From contig CM043874.1 of assembly GCA_023846275.1 (NCBI GenBank), positions 30,043,630 through 30,107,629 on the forward strand: 64,000 bases of DNA, given 5' to 3'. Every line of letters begins with the position of its first letter. Position 1 is the stretch's first letter. Under the pieces are notes generated by a model. The model did no database searches. It saw nothing but the letters and a program-made list of their open reading frames with translations, and was not told the DNA's origin. This stretch comes from Vanilla planifolia. Lineage: Eukaryota; Streptophyta; Magnoliopsida; Asparagales; Orchidaceae. The position numbers were made by a program, and so were the translations under genes. This document shows positions 10,809 through 21,940 of the stretch, one piece after another.

Positions 10809-12431
10809 TTGGCACACTGTTACTCTCTCGAAGGACATGGTGGCCTTGGCTTACTTGATCTCAAGATCTGGCACCATGCATTGGTCATGAAGCATTGCAA
10901 AAGACTATTATACCGTGAGGACAGCCTTTGGGCGGACATCATGAAGAGTAAGTACCCTTTGAGAAACAACCCTTGTGGGGTCCCTAGGGGTGCTTCCCAT
11001 GCAGGAAGGTTGATGCTTAAGGCCCTCCCAAACGTCTTGGGGGGTTTCATCTGGAGGATAGTGGTTGAAATGTGCACTGATTTCTATGAAGACAATTGGC
11101 TGGGTTTTCTTCCAATAAAATGGTGGCCCACATTCATCAACATGGAGGCCTCGTGGCCAAAATATGTGGGAAATTGCATGTTAGGGACTAGGAAGTGGGA
11201 CAGGGATTTTATTGCTCATTGGGCGAACCCTTTATTGGAGGACAGAGTCATGCACCTGCCGTGGGGTTATAATTATGGGAATGAAGAGTTTCTTCAGGTA
11301 CACACTAAATCCCCTAAGGTCTCTTCTATAAAGTTCTATCGGGCTCTCATTGCATTGAGAGGAGCTGACAATGCTCGAGTTAACCCACCGCCGGGGGACC
11401 TTGCGTGTATATGGAAGCTTAAAGTCTTGCCCAGGGTCCATACTTTTCTTTGGCGTGTGGCTCAGAACCTGGTGCCTATGGCAGATTGGCTCAAAAGAAG
11501 GCATTTGACTGTTTATAGCAATTGTAGTTGGGGCTGTGATGTGGCTGAGACTCAGCAACACGCACTGTATGATTGCGCTGCTGCACGCAGTATCTGGGAG
11601 GACCCTGTGTTGCACGCATCTGTCAAGGTGTTGGGCATCTGTGGCGGTGTGTGCATGCACGCCCGCTGTGGTGACCGGTTTTTGGAGCGTTTTCTTTCTC
11701 GTGCTACTCAGCTTAACACGATGCGTAGCATCTCCACGGCTCATCTGGCCATTGTGGCCTCTACCTTGTTCCATATCTGGGAGAATAGGAACCGCAGGGT
11801 GCATAAGAAGTCCACCCTCAGTAATAACATGCTAATTCAGAGGATCAAATTGGAAAATACTGCCACTATAAAGCTCATTAATCATCATCCTTCTTCGTCC
11901 AATGGGAAGTTCAACCCCTTGGGGTCCCTGGTAACCAGTTTTTGGCTTCCCCCTCCAACGGGATGGATAATGATCAATTGCGACGCTGCAGTGAGAAACG
12001 AGAAGGCTGGTATTGGCTTGGTCATTCGCGATCATGAGGGTAGGCCCATGCATGTTGTAGGGAGAGATTTCATTTCACAGGCAAGTGATGCCTCTGAGCT
12101 TCAGGCTGTTATGGAAGCTATGGTGTTTATCATAACTAAACTAAAGGAATATCCTGCGGTTGAGATCCAGACTGATTCTACTTTCGCATTACATGAGGGA
12201 ATGCAACGGGTTCATTGTCCTTTGGAGAGTGGTATTGTTTCTGATGCTCTCCACTTTGTGAGAAAGCTGCCTACTTTTCGCCTCACTAATGTTTTGAGGG
12301 AAGGCAATGCTCCTGCAGATTGGGTGGCAAAATTTGCACGCTCTTCTGATATGTCCTGGGAAAGGGGAATGTCCTTACCCAAGCCGTTACTTAAGCTCCT
12401 ACTAGCTGACTTTGCTTTTAAACCCCCATAG
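10809..12431 (+). pseudogene. LINE ORF2 C-terminal part: zf-RVT and RNase H, still an open 540-codon frame
   Basis: The longest uninterrupted frame in the window (540 codons). It begins in the region after the RT thumb (GHGGLGLLDLKIW, family GGLGLxxL). About residues 175-265 match the zf-RVT domain: ACIWKLKVLPRVHTFLWRVA, then WGCDVAETQQHALYDC. About residues 385-515 are a type I RNase H: INCDAAV (first Asp), ASELQAVMEA (Glu), IQTDS (second Asp) and REGNAPADWVAKFA. These catalytic residues are present, so the RNase H could fold, but the domain is separated from RT by a frameshift and the first Met is probably not a real start. RNase H is a feature of some plant L1 lineages. Confidence 0.9.
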
Positions 12432-12510
12432 TGGGTTGTATAATGTAGGCCTTGGCCACTTTTTGATCGAAAAGTGTTATCTTGATGAAGATAGAGCATT
12501 ATCTCGATCA
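12432..12510 (+). other. LINE 3' untranslated region
   Basis: Short tail after the ORF2 stop (TAG 12429). It holds two imperfect copies of a 16-22 bp unit beginning TTATCTTGAT / TTATCTCGAT (about 12477 and 12499). No poly(A) is present, so the 3' end may lie in this repeat or have been lost. Confidence 0.5.
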
Positions 12511-12559
12511 TGAGAAGAACTCAAGATTTTCCTATGAGCTAAATATGTACTTACCTTTT

Positions 12560-13040
12560 ATTTTGGTGAACTTTCAGATAAATGACAACATCTATCCTAA
12601 GGTAAAAGACTATTCATGAATACATTACTAAATTTGAGGATTGTAGGTTTTTTTGTTTGTTTATCTATTTTAGGATGAAATATTATGTTAAAATATTAAT
12701 TGAGTATCAAATACTTCATGTATCTTTTTCTAAAAATACAAGTTGAATTTAAAATCTTGATCACATATAATTTCTTATGGCACTCCATGTGATCTCACAT
12801 TTTGATTAATATATATTTGTGGTAGCCTTTTAATTGATCAAGTACTATTGATGGGTAAAAAATAGGTTGATTTTTATTAATTTATTAATAATTACCCATA
12901 TGATATCATGTCTTTGACCTAGTTTTGGTAACCTAACTATAAAATCTATTAACAATTCTTTCAATTTCTTTATTAACATTTCTTCCTATTTCTACATTGG
13001 AATAAGAAGCAGTTGCAACAACTCACTTGGTCTCTATTGC
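12560..13040 (-). pseudogene. Ty3/gypsy integrase core (fossil)
   Basis: On the minus strand, reading down from 13040: GLLQPLLIP (family GLLQPLPIPxWKW), DFIVRLPKLGQRHDIIWVII (family DFVTGLPRTxxGHDAIWVIV), a stretch matching HGVPxxIVSDRDxRF as HGVP-stop-EIICDQDFKF, and then the HPQTDGQ region as HPK-IDKQTKKP. The two catalytic Asp blocks are recognisable, but stops and frameshifts abound. RNase H and the N-terminal zinc-binding part of integrase, expected between RT and GLLQPL, are missing, so there is an internal deletion near 13040-13110. The match fades at about 12600, and the following part of integrase is found at 905-1665. Confidence 0.85.
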
Positions 13041-13099
13041 TCTCTTTTCATTGTTTACATATCATACTTACATATTTTCAAAACTTTTCATACAATTGA

Positions 13100-13720
13100 T
13101 GCTCTTATAGGCTCTATAACATTAGATGCAAGTGTCTTTTGTGTTTTATTTTATTTGTAGAGTAGATCAAGATGTCATTAATAAAAATAATAACAAAATG
13201 ATTTTACTATTACTTGAAACCCTATTCATCAAGTCCATAAAAGTTGACAACGCATTTATTAAACCAAAAAGCATGCAAGATATTTAAAATAGTCATATCT
13301 AGTTCTAAAAATAGTTTTTAGAATATCTTCTTTTCTAATTTTTAGTTGATAATAATCATATATCAAGATATTCTTTAAAAACACTTTAGCTCATTTCAAA
13401 TGATCAAACAATTCATCTATTCTAAATAGAAAATATTTATTCTTAATTATAATCTTGTTCAGTTCTTAATAATCATGCTTATTCTTAAACTTTTATCTTT
13501 CTTTTTCACAAAAAATGCAAGGTCTGATAAAACCTTCATCAATCAAGTCTTATATTTGTACTTTTATTTCTTATAACTTAAGTGACACCTTCCTATAGGG
13601 TGCCATAGAGATTATTCTACTTCTAACACCAAATCAATCATCACTTCAACCTCTCTATCAGGTTGGTCTTCTAGATAAATCTTCAAAAAGATATTTAGAT
13701 ATTCACATGCTATTAGAACT
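13100..13720 (-). pseudogene. Ty3/gypsy reverse transcriptase (fossil)
   Basis: Reading down from 13720 on the minus strand: REVEVMIDLV (family xEVEFAIDLVPGT), FFVKKKDKSLRI (family FVKKKDGSLRMCIDYR), ELFDHLK-AKVF (family DLFDQLQGAKVFSKIDL), KEDILKTIFRTRYDYFKYL (family EEDIPKTAFRTRYGHYEFL), ALSTFMDLMNRV (family APAAFMDLMNRVF), and FINDILIYST. The catalytic FIDD/YVDD box reads FIND, so the first catalytic Asp is lost. There are several stops. It belongs with the integrase core just downstream. Confidence 0.88.
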
Positions 13721-14180
13721 TGTACTTGTAGTTTTTTTTAACTTTTTATATTGAAGCTAATAGCACTTATAGCCTTTCTTTACTAGTCTTTTAGCTTTTA
13801 AAATAGATATTATAGATACTTTCTTAAACTTATCAAAATAAACTAAGAGTAATTATGTTAACATCAGGTAATGCAAGAGTCTTCTTTTATGTGATGGCAT
13901 AGATGTGGGATTGTGCAATCTATTATGGCATTATAGAAGCATGTCCTTGACTAGTACTATATGTACCTTGAGGTGCACTACTAGGTGTTGTTAGTATAAT
14001 CTCCTGATTATTTTTATTCCACTACTAACATGCTGACTTTCTTTTTCATCTTTAACATTTAGAGGATAATGTATAATAATGTGACCGACTTTTTAACAGT
14101 TGTATCATTTTATTAGCTTTGAGTTTTGGTACACTTCTTAAAGTTTACATTATGGCTTATGTCTAATTCTTAATTTAGTA
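13720..14180 (-). pseudogene. Ty3/gypsy gag zinc knuckle and protease-RT linker (fossil)
   Basis: At about 14110-14064 (minus) a decayed knuckle reads YNC-stop-KVGHIIIHYP (family CYxCGKxGHxxRDCP). Then at about 13920-13870 comes QSHIYAITxKKTLALPDV (family ARVYALTxxEAxxxxDVV), the normal lead-in to the protease. At about 13800-13700 the linker before RT appears as SILKAKRLVKKGYKCY and YLFEDL (family KAKRLLxKGCQGY, VFPEDLPGLP). The protease DTGA core was not found and is probably deleted. Confidence 0.75.
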
Positions 14181-15209
14181 AGAGCTATAAACAATTATAT
14201 TCCTAATTCATTTGAAATTGATTTCTTGAATTTAGTTATAATACTTAATACAAAATTGGTTCAACTATTCATTCATTATTCCTCAAGACTTCAATTATTT
14301 TGATACCACTAATATAGTAATCACATAGTTTATATTCACAACTATCAATTATAAATAATTAAAAATATCAACTACAAATAAGTAAAACCATCACAATAAT
14401 CACATTTCATAGTTCCACAATTTTTTAATAATCACATCGAATTTCACATATAGATATGGTACTAAATAAACCATATGATTAACAAGTTATTTAATAAAAA
14501 ATCTTGTAGCACAAACCTTTATAGTTCTTATGGATAGTCATCTTTTGTTGTGACTCTAATGTATCTAAAATGTTAATGCCAAAGACATGCTAAGACAAAC
14601 ATCACTAGCTCAGTAGGTTATCTTTAACAATAAATAAATATATAAAATAAATAATAATTTTGGATAATTACATACATAGTCTAATCACAAGTATCAAACA
14701 TAGTATGTAAGAAAACAAAGTCTCTTTTCTATTAAAATATAAAAAATATGATATGTAATAAAAAATATATTATAAACTCTAAAAGAAATAATAAACACAT
14801 TTCTTTTCTTATTATACTTTTAATCCTTTCTTTAATGTTCTATTGTTTACCAACACATGTTTTTATTTAACTAAGCCTTAAATGGTCTAGTACTACTCTT
14901 TTTCTCTCTTAAGGTAATCAGTAATGTCCTCTTTTTAGTTTACTTATTTTCAATGGAAATTTTATTTATTGATTTATTATACAATGTTTTTATGCACAAT
15001 CATAATTAGCCTTTTCACATTTCAAATAGCCATATATTTGTGACAAATCTTAATAATATGACTCACTGAATAATAACCCCCTCATGATGACAAATCTAAA
15101 CCTTGTGACACTAGCCACAAACTCCTCATGAAGACAAATCCCAATCTTGTGGCACATTAGCCTCTAGCCACCTCACAATAATGATTGATTCATTGGTCAA
15201 TATTATAGG
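14181..15209. other. AT-rich DNA, possibly decayed gypsy gag/leader
   Basis: No protein similarity is recognised. By position it would hold the rest of the gag gene and the 5' LTR of the minus-strand gypsy. An imperfect 44-bp tandem duplication (about 15078-15165; ends CTCATGATGACAAATC / CTCATGAAGACAAATC) lies at its right end, next to the older LINE remnant. Confidence 0.4.
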
Positions 15210-17060
15210 AAATATTAGGATATTATTGTAGTAGATCTTCTAGATTCTAACCAAGGCTTCTTGAATGGGAGTGCAATTTCTCTATCATTTTTAAGTACAT
15301 GGATAATCCCAATTCTAAATTCAAAATCTACAAGGTCATTCAAGTATTTTAGTACTATTAATTTATACAACTTTGTCTACAAGATCTTCACTAAAATCTT
15401 AGCCAATAGACTCATTAATGTTCCATGGAAAATAATAACTCTTGAATATTTTGCATTTACTAAGGAAAGAAACATTATTGACAACATATTTGTGGTGCAA
15501 GAGATGGTGAATTGCATCAATCATAAAAGTTGATGTTATAATCTCTTTATTAAGCTTGCCATGCAAGTTTCTTTTGATAGGCTCAATTGGGAATTTCTAT
15601 TTAATGTGTTAAAAGCATTTGGATTTTAAATAAAATAAGGAGAACTTCTCTCACTTGCCTTATTAATATTGGCAGCAGATGCCTTATGTTGTGGAATTAG
15701 CAATATGTATTCTAGTGAAAAAATGGATAATTTTTTGACACTAAGAGGAAGCACACCTATAACTCATCTGACTTTCCTAGATGACATTGTCATTTCTCAC
15801 AACAAGAAGGAAAAGATCACTAAAGAACCTAATGAAATTTCTACATTTGTTTCAAAAAGGCTCATGTTAGAGTGTTAACTATCATAAAAGCACATTTATT
15901 ATTCTAAACAAAGCCTTAAATTAGAATATAAACTTGATAAAATCTTAGATAAGCTTTGTTAAAGGATCTTTACCTTTTAAATATCTGGAACTCAAGATCT
16001 TCAAAGGGAGAAACATAACATCTCTTCACTAACACATCATTAATATCATAACCAAAAGAATTGATGGTTATAATAAAAATGCATTATCAAAAAATAGAAA
16101 GTTAGTATTGATCAAGAATTTTAAATTCTATACCCACTCACATAATGATGTTGAATCTACCAAAATTTATTATAAACCAAATTGAAATGTCTGTGGAGAC
16201 GTTTTTCTAGAAATGTCATCCAAACAATCCCGTTGGTTTTCATTGTACTACTTGAAAGAAAATATCCAACCCAGTTGAGAAAAATGGTTAAAGAGTTAAG
16301 AATATTACCACAAAAATGAATGTCTTCAATTGCAAACATTGTTCGTTATTATATAATTCCAACTAATTATGGGAAATATTCATGAAAACTTGGCATGAAA
16401 ATGACCTTCAAAATTAGCAAGCTAGATCAAGGGTAGGTACTTGATTTACAAGGTGTTGAATACTTAAACTGCATGCTTTTCTACATCAAGCTAACCTACA
16501 GGGCTCAGGTAACATTGAAGAATTTATGTGTTGTCTCTAAAGCAATGGAAGTTTTAGCTCAAGCAGGGTCAATGATAGGTTATGTGATGAATCCCAATTA
16601 AAATTTCAATACTGCTATGGCTCATATTCAATTAAAATCTATCATTTCTATCAACAATTAGAAATTTTGGCTTTCAATTACCTTCTAAATGCCTATTCTA
16701 TGATCATGAGAATGAGCTTATTGCTTTCTTCATGCACTGTCCAACTACTAATAGAGTGTGAAAATGCTTTGAATAGATTTTGAGGGTGACCACAAACAAC
16801 ACAATGTAGTATTGCCAAATTCAATCATGGTGGAGTATGAAAACTCCTATTGAACTCGATGCATTGGCAATGATCTTACCTAAAACCATTTGTTGGGTGA
16901 TGTGGAAAGCATGGAGGATGGGTCATTTTGAAGGTAAACTCTCATCTCCACATCTAATTAATTTGATATTTTCTCACCTATACAAAACATTCCATGCATT
17001 TCCTATACAAGCTAATAGCATTACAACATCCAATCTACCTTTTCATGCATAGACAAAAGA
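15210..17060 (+). pseudogene. Second, older LINE ORF2 remnant (RT and zf-RVT)
   Basis: On the plus strand, 15261-15533 reads FKYFSTINLYNFVYKIFTKI (family FRPISLCNVxYKIISKI), LANRLIN, AFTKERNIIDNIFVVQEMV (family AFVxGRxIxDNIxxAQE). Then FDRLNWEFLFNVLKAFGF matches the AYDRVxWxFL..VLxxxGF block. THLTFLDDIVI (about 15757) is the catalytic YADD box with Ala changed to Leu but both Asp kept. About 15960-16110 matches the connection (NALSKNRKLVLIKN), and about 16685-16790 the zf-RVT end (ENELIAFFMHCPTTNRVW), followed by ICWVMWKAWRMGHFEGK. It is far more diverged and AT-rich than the LINE at 3.9 kb, so much older. Confidence 0.82.
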
Positions 17061-20000
17061 CTTGGGAGTAGATTGTTGGTAGTGAAAATTAACTAATCAC
17101 TATTGACATCTAGTTTTGATCTTTACTAAAGCTTAAATAGAATAACTCACATATCTTAAATAGTGTAATATAGTAGGCATATTCACATTGGCTAATGACC
17201 TATTAATGACACTGTTAATTTATGTTATAATGATTTCACATCAATTCTACAATGGTTTAATAAACAATGCAAGTTTTTATGTCATAATCAGTACTATATC
17301 TTCCATGGCTTTGTAATGGATTATTTTAAGTATGAGCATTTACACTACAAACTCATATCTATCCATTTTCACAAATTATATTGTTACAATTTTTGCAACA
17401 AATAATATGTTATCAATTGTTTTTGTTCAATTGACTTGGTGTTCTACACTTATCAAATAACATACGTTATGTCGCATAAGTTGGTTCATTATGTTAGGGA
17501 GCTCTATTCAACATTTTTTTGATTGTACAAGAAGAATATGGGTAAAGTACTCTATAAAATAGCTATCTCAAGCCTTCCATTATTCATTTGCAAAGATAAT
17601 CATAATTGGACAGCATCTCTACCTTAAGTTGTGAAGGAGAATATTTCTAAGCCATGCTCATTATTCACAGTATACTACTACCATATTGAGACAAAGACTC
17701 ACTTAAAGCCATCAATTGAGAGTATGTTAACCAACCATACATATGCCTCAATCATACTATATTGTGCTAAACTAGTCTTTAGCCAAGATTGACAACTGAT
17801 TACACTAGTGGTATGATTGTGATTGTACTATAATACTGTACCTTTCTTTAGCCAAGTACAATGGATTGAATAACTACTAAAGCATCACCAAGTTATGATA
17901 TGCTTTGCTACAATCATTGGACTAGTACTTTTGATGACCAATGCTATTGTTCACATTGTATCATCATTGTATCATATTAGAGAAAATTAGACATGCGTGA
18001 TTCTATGATGCCAACATTATTCATGCATCTATCTCTTCATGATTAGATGATGTTAGACAACTTTGCATCAAATAAGTTTGGAGAATCATAGTTGTTAAGG
18101 TGGATTATTAGTTTGATAAATATTATTTAGACATATATGATAAACAAAATTCTTTGTGGTAAATCAGTTCTATACGATACAAATCACACAAATCATATGA
18201 ACAGTATGACATATACATAAAAAGGCTTGAAACTACAATGAATGTATTACAACCTTAGGAAACAAGGATGGATTGGACAACTACAAACACGAATTGGAGC
18301 ATAACACTAGAGATGATCTTTTTTAATTATAGTTAATATTGTAGCATTTGTATAACAACTTTATGAAATTAGTAATAAAATAATGTTCTAAAAAATAATC
18401 AAAGTTAAGTTTTCTTCTATGTAATTCATGCTGCTTTGTACTTGTCTTAGGTTTTAAGAAGGGAATAAGGGTTTCCTTATGAATATTTACAAGAGATTTA
18501 AGGTGACAAATCACTTCTTCAACAGTTTACCCCCAATGCTCCAAATAAAGAGATCATTCATTGTAGTTTGAGATTTTCACAATTTGAGTGGATTAGTAAC
18601 TTCTTCTTATAGTTTTGGTGTTACTTATTTTGTTTGTGTTCCTTTTACTTTTTTTTCTCATTTTTTTATTCGATACTATCATGAAAACTTCTTGGTCCAT
18701 CTAAAAAAGATAGGATGCAAGGGCTCTTTTTTGCAAGTCCTCATTGAAATTTTTAGATGACTAAATGTCATTTTGCTACATTCATGTGTTTTTCTACATA
18801 GCTTCTAAATTGGTTTTTATAGTCCTTTTTGTTTCCTAGTTGTTCTTTACTTTGAGCCATGTAGTCATATGAATTTTTTTAAGTGGGGTGGCTATTTTCC
18901 AGCACTTGAATGTGTTCTTCAGCGAGTCAGTAGGGAATGCCAATGTTGGCTTTGTCCCATGTAGTAGTTTCCTATTGCATGAGATTGTTAGAGCTAACAT
19001 GTCGATCCCTATGCTATCCAATATTAGTAGATCGAATTGCTTAGTTGTCAATGGTGCTTAAATTTGATGTCCCTCGAGCCTTTTGGTTTGTGAGTATTTG
19101 TGAGGGGTTTGTCGCAAGAGGTACCTGGTGCATCGACATCTCACTTGGCGTATCAAAGAAACCTTTGCTGTTTTTATTCTATTTGCATTGTTGTAAGGAG
19201 TGTCCTTATTTACAACCCTTACAATAGCTTGGCAAGTTTGTATTATGCCAAAAGTTGTTATTTCTTCCCTATTTTTTTTGATATTTTGATTTGAGTGGAA
19301 GCTCCTTCACTAAATGTAACTCAACACAAACTTGAGTGACATATGATCTAGTTAAATTTATAGTTGCAATATTTAATTTTATAGTGCTTATTATTGAAGT
19401 GATTATGTAGAGTGCTTACTCGTTGAATTGGTTAATGAGAGATGCTTTAGTGAAATTGATATCAGAGCTTGTTCTGTTTCTGAGTTCAATATAAAATTGA
19501 TGCTATTTTAATATTTACATTAGGTATTTAGTTATTTTGCATACATGTTGCATCCAACACCACAAGTTTTGGCTTGTAAGGAGAAATGGATGGGCACATG
19601 TCCATTGTTTAGAAATCCCATAAAAAAGGCACCTATAAAATCCATTTTTTTGAAATTCCATGCAAATGGTCTTGATGTTAGGTTATCCATGGCAAAATAT
19701 CATAATCAACAAAATTCTAAAAGGTGTGGTAATTTGCAAAATATCCTTCTCAAAACAATGATTTTAGTCTCACCCTTGAATTCTTCCCTCAACGAAGGAA
19801 TGATTGAGAGAGGAATTACTTACTAGCAATGCCATATATACTCTCTAGGCCAACTAGGCTTAGTGCTAGACCCCAAGTAGAATCAAAAGGAAGGAGACCA
19901 GAACTTGACACAGATTATGCTATTACAATTTCGACAAGGCACTCGGAGAACCCTTCCTACTAAAATGGCCCTCAAATCTCCTTCACCTTCTCCTTATTAA

Positions 20001-20640
20001 ATCTTTCCAAAATCCATAATATTTTATCACAAGAAACTACTTTCAAACATTTCATCTTCCCCTAATGGAGTGTTAAATTGATGAATATAATGCCACAGGA
20101 TCATGTTGCCATGTATAGTTTAGTAAGATCACACTATATGATCCCACTTAGCATGTTGTTCATGTTATGTAGCTCAAAACTTTCAATGTAGTCAGGTTGT
20201 ACGATGATTTTCTATGTATCATATGATTCTCTCCAATTTTCAAATAACAACTATGGGCACATCTCTAAATCACTAAATCAAGATCATAGTCTTATGGATA
20301 TTATACTATATAATGATTTTAACAAATAACTTAATAAATTTTTTGATTTTTATTTTTGATTCTTATGTTTTAATATTTAATTAATTATTTTACCTTAATA
20401 AATATCTCTAAGTGTCCTCTCTCTTGTTTAGATTATTAACTTGAGTTATGAATAGTGTAGCTTTCTCTTAGTCAAATATCATAGGAAACATTAAGGGATT
20501 TCTAAGAAAATGTTTAGCACATATCTTGACTCTCAATTCTCTTAAAACTCATAAAAAGTTTCTAAATATTTAGCAATAAAGATTTCATAAAGATTTTATT
20601 GTTCATTATTATATCAAGGACTAAGTAAATAAAAATCTAA
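17061..20640. other. AT-rich DNA with no recognised gene
   Basis: About 3.6 kb without recognisable protein motifs. Open frames at 18836-19051 (minus, 71 codons), 19045-19294 (plus) and 19545-19826 (plus, 93 codons) resemble nothing I know. The region around 18.9-19.8 kb is less AT-rich than its surroundings and could be an old inserted fragment. ATCAT/ATGAT-rich wording at about 17.7-18.0 kb recalls the Copia LTRs further right, but no boundaries can be set. Confidence 0.4.
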
Positions 20641-20689
20641 TTATTTATAATTTTGATAAGGTAAGTTATCTATTCAATCATCAAAATAA

Positions 20690-21680
20690 GGTCCACAACT
20701 GAAGGCTTGTCTTCATAAATCCTTAGCATGAGGACACATCGACACAACTATCTAGGTTTTAAATTTAGGAACCCAAACAAACATGGATTCACATATGATA
20801 ATGTGTGAAAATTTTGATTTTAGGAGTTTTACACAAGAATCATTTCTTTTAGGAGTTCATATAAATTTGGGGCTTTTAAAATTTATGGACTTCTTAATAG
20901 AACAATGAATAGATATGTGACCACTTTGTGAACAATAGTTGCATGCAATTCTCAATGAAGAATCAATGTAAGATACATGCAAGCAAGTTATATAAGACAA
21001 TGCATGAAAATAGAACCTTCTACTTATACCTTCCACATGAGTATAAGATAATGCAAGAGAATACACATGTGAAGATGACTCCACAAACTTTGCCATTAAA
21101 AGATAGAAATCATTTTCAATTGAAGCAAAGGAGTCAAGTTCCTTGCTTAATTCAATATTTTCACTTTTTAATAAATAATCTTTTCTTTGAAAGAGCTAAT
21201 AGATGAAGCATGATCAACCATAACACATTCATATTCATTGACCTTTTAAGAAAGAAAATTGCAATTTAGCATCATTAGTCAGGGTATAATTTTATCAAAT
21301 TGCAACTCAAGGTTAGGAATATCTTTTTAGGTAAAGTCAAGTATTCATCAAATTTACATATTTGTCAGTAAGACCTCTATTCTCCTTTATAAGCTAATCA
21401 ATACATGCAATGCATGAACTTATATTATTACTTTTATAAAAGTTAAAATGTGTACCTTTATCCATGTTATATGATTTTAGGGTGCATATGGGGCTACTCT
21501 TTCTTCTTCTTTACTCCTTTTTTTTAACTTTTTTTTTATCAATTGGAGCTTCTTTTCTCCAAGTAATCTCTCTAGTTCTTGCATAGTCTCAAAGCAAGTG
21601 TTAAAGGATGAACGACTCATGCATTTTTTGTATGTAAGTTCATAATACAAAATATTCAAGCCTTGTCTAGTTATGCAAGC
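20690..21680 (-). pseudogene. SIRE/Maximus-like Copia gag fragment (element A)
   Basis: On the minus strand a gag C-terminal region is visible. YFHALSYITCLHVSY leads to a zinc knuckle CNYCSQSGHISIHC (CX2CX4HX4C) at about 20940-20900, followed by a basic SIKKSINFK. The same arrangement (LHTCYEN, CNYYYKLDLISIDCSSRKS) recurs at 53.95-54.2 kb, with long nucleotide similarity between about 20.65-21.94 and 53.8-55.15 kb, so both are copies of one element family. Upstream on the minus strand (21477-21659) is a Lys/Glu-rich predicted coil. Pol was not found beyond the knuckle. The primer-binding site and LTR follow at higher coordinates. Confidence 0.7.
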
Positions 21681-21928
21681 CTTAGTTGGTTGCCTTTGAT
21701 AACAAATATATTATAGTTAGACACAATATACAATTTTTCAAATAACCCTCAAACACTTGGATTAGTAATTTTTACAAAAGATTTGAATTTTTCTTTCTAA
21801 CTAAATTCCAAGAAAATAAGAGGATTTTCATGATAAATGACAAATTAAAATATACTATCAAATTCAAGAATCAAGTGTGCTTAAAAGGATTTACTCATGG
21901 AGTTATGCCTTTTAAATGAGAACCTCCC

Positions 21929-21938
21929 TTTAATACCA
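21929..21938 (-). other. Primer-binding site, initiator-Met tRNA type, element A
   Basis: The minus strand reads TGGTATTAAAG, one or two changes from TGGTATCAAAG/TGGTATCAGAG, the usual complement to the 3' end of initiator tRNA-Met. It lies directly inside the LTR that begins (plus orientation) TGTTGTGAAT at 21941, and so fixes the element's orientation as minus. Confidence 0.7.
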
Positions 21939-21940
21939 TG

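Larger units (their letters stand above)
3889..12510 (+). mobile_element. Plant L1-type LINE with RNase H tail, inactive, internally duplicated
   Basis: The element runs 5'UTR, ORF1 (DUF4283-like, CCHC knuckle), then ORF2 (APE-type endonuclease, reverse transcriptase, zf-RVT, RNase H). Base composition changes sharply at about 3889 from AT-rich flank to a GC-richer body with many CpGs. An 11-bp direct repeat (ACTGTGAGGTG/ACTGTGAGGCG, 3889-3910) sits at the 5' end. Removing one copy of the internal 1629-bp duplication gives about 7.0 kb, normal for plant L1s. No poly(A) tail or target-site duplication could be identified, so both ends are approximate. Stops and frameshifts in both ORFs, and a changed endonuclease motif, make it non-autonomous now. 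Confidence 0.9.
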
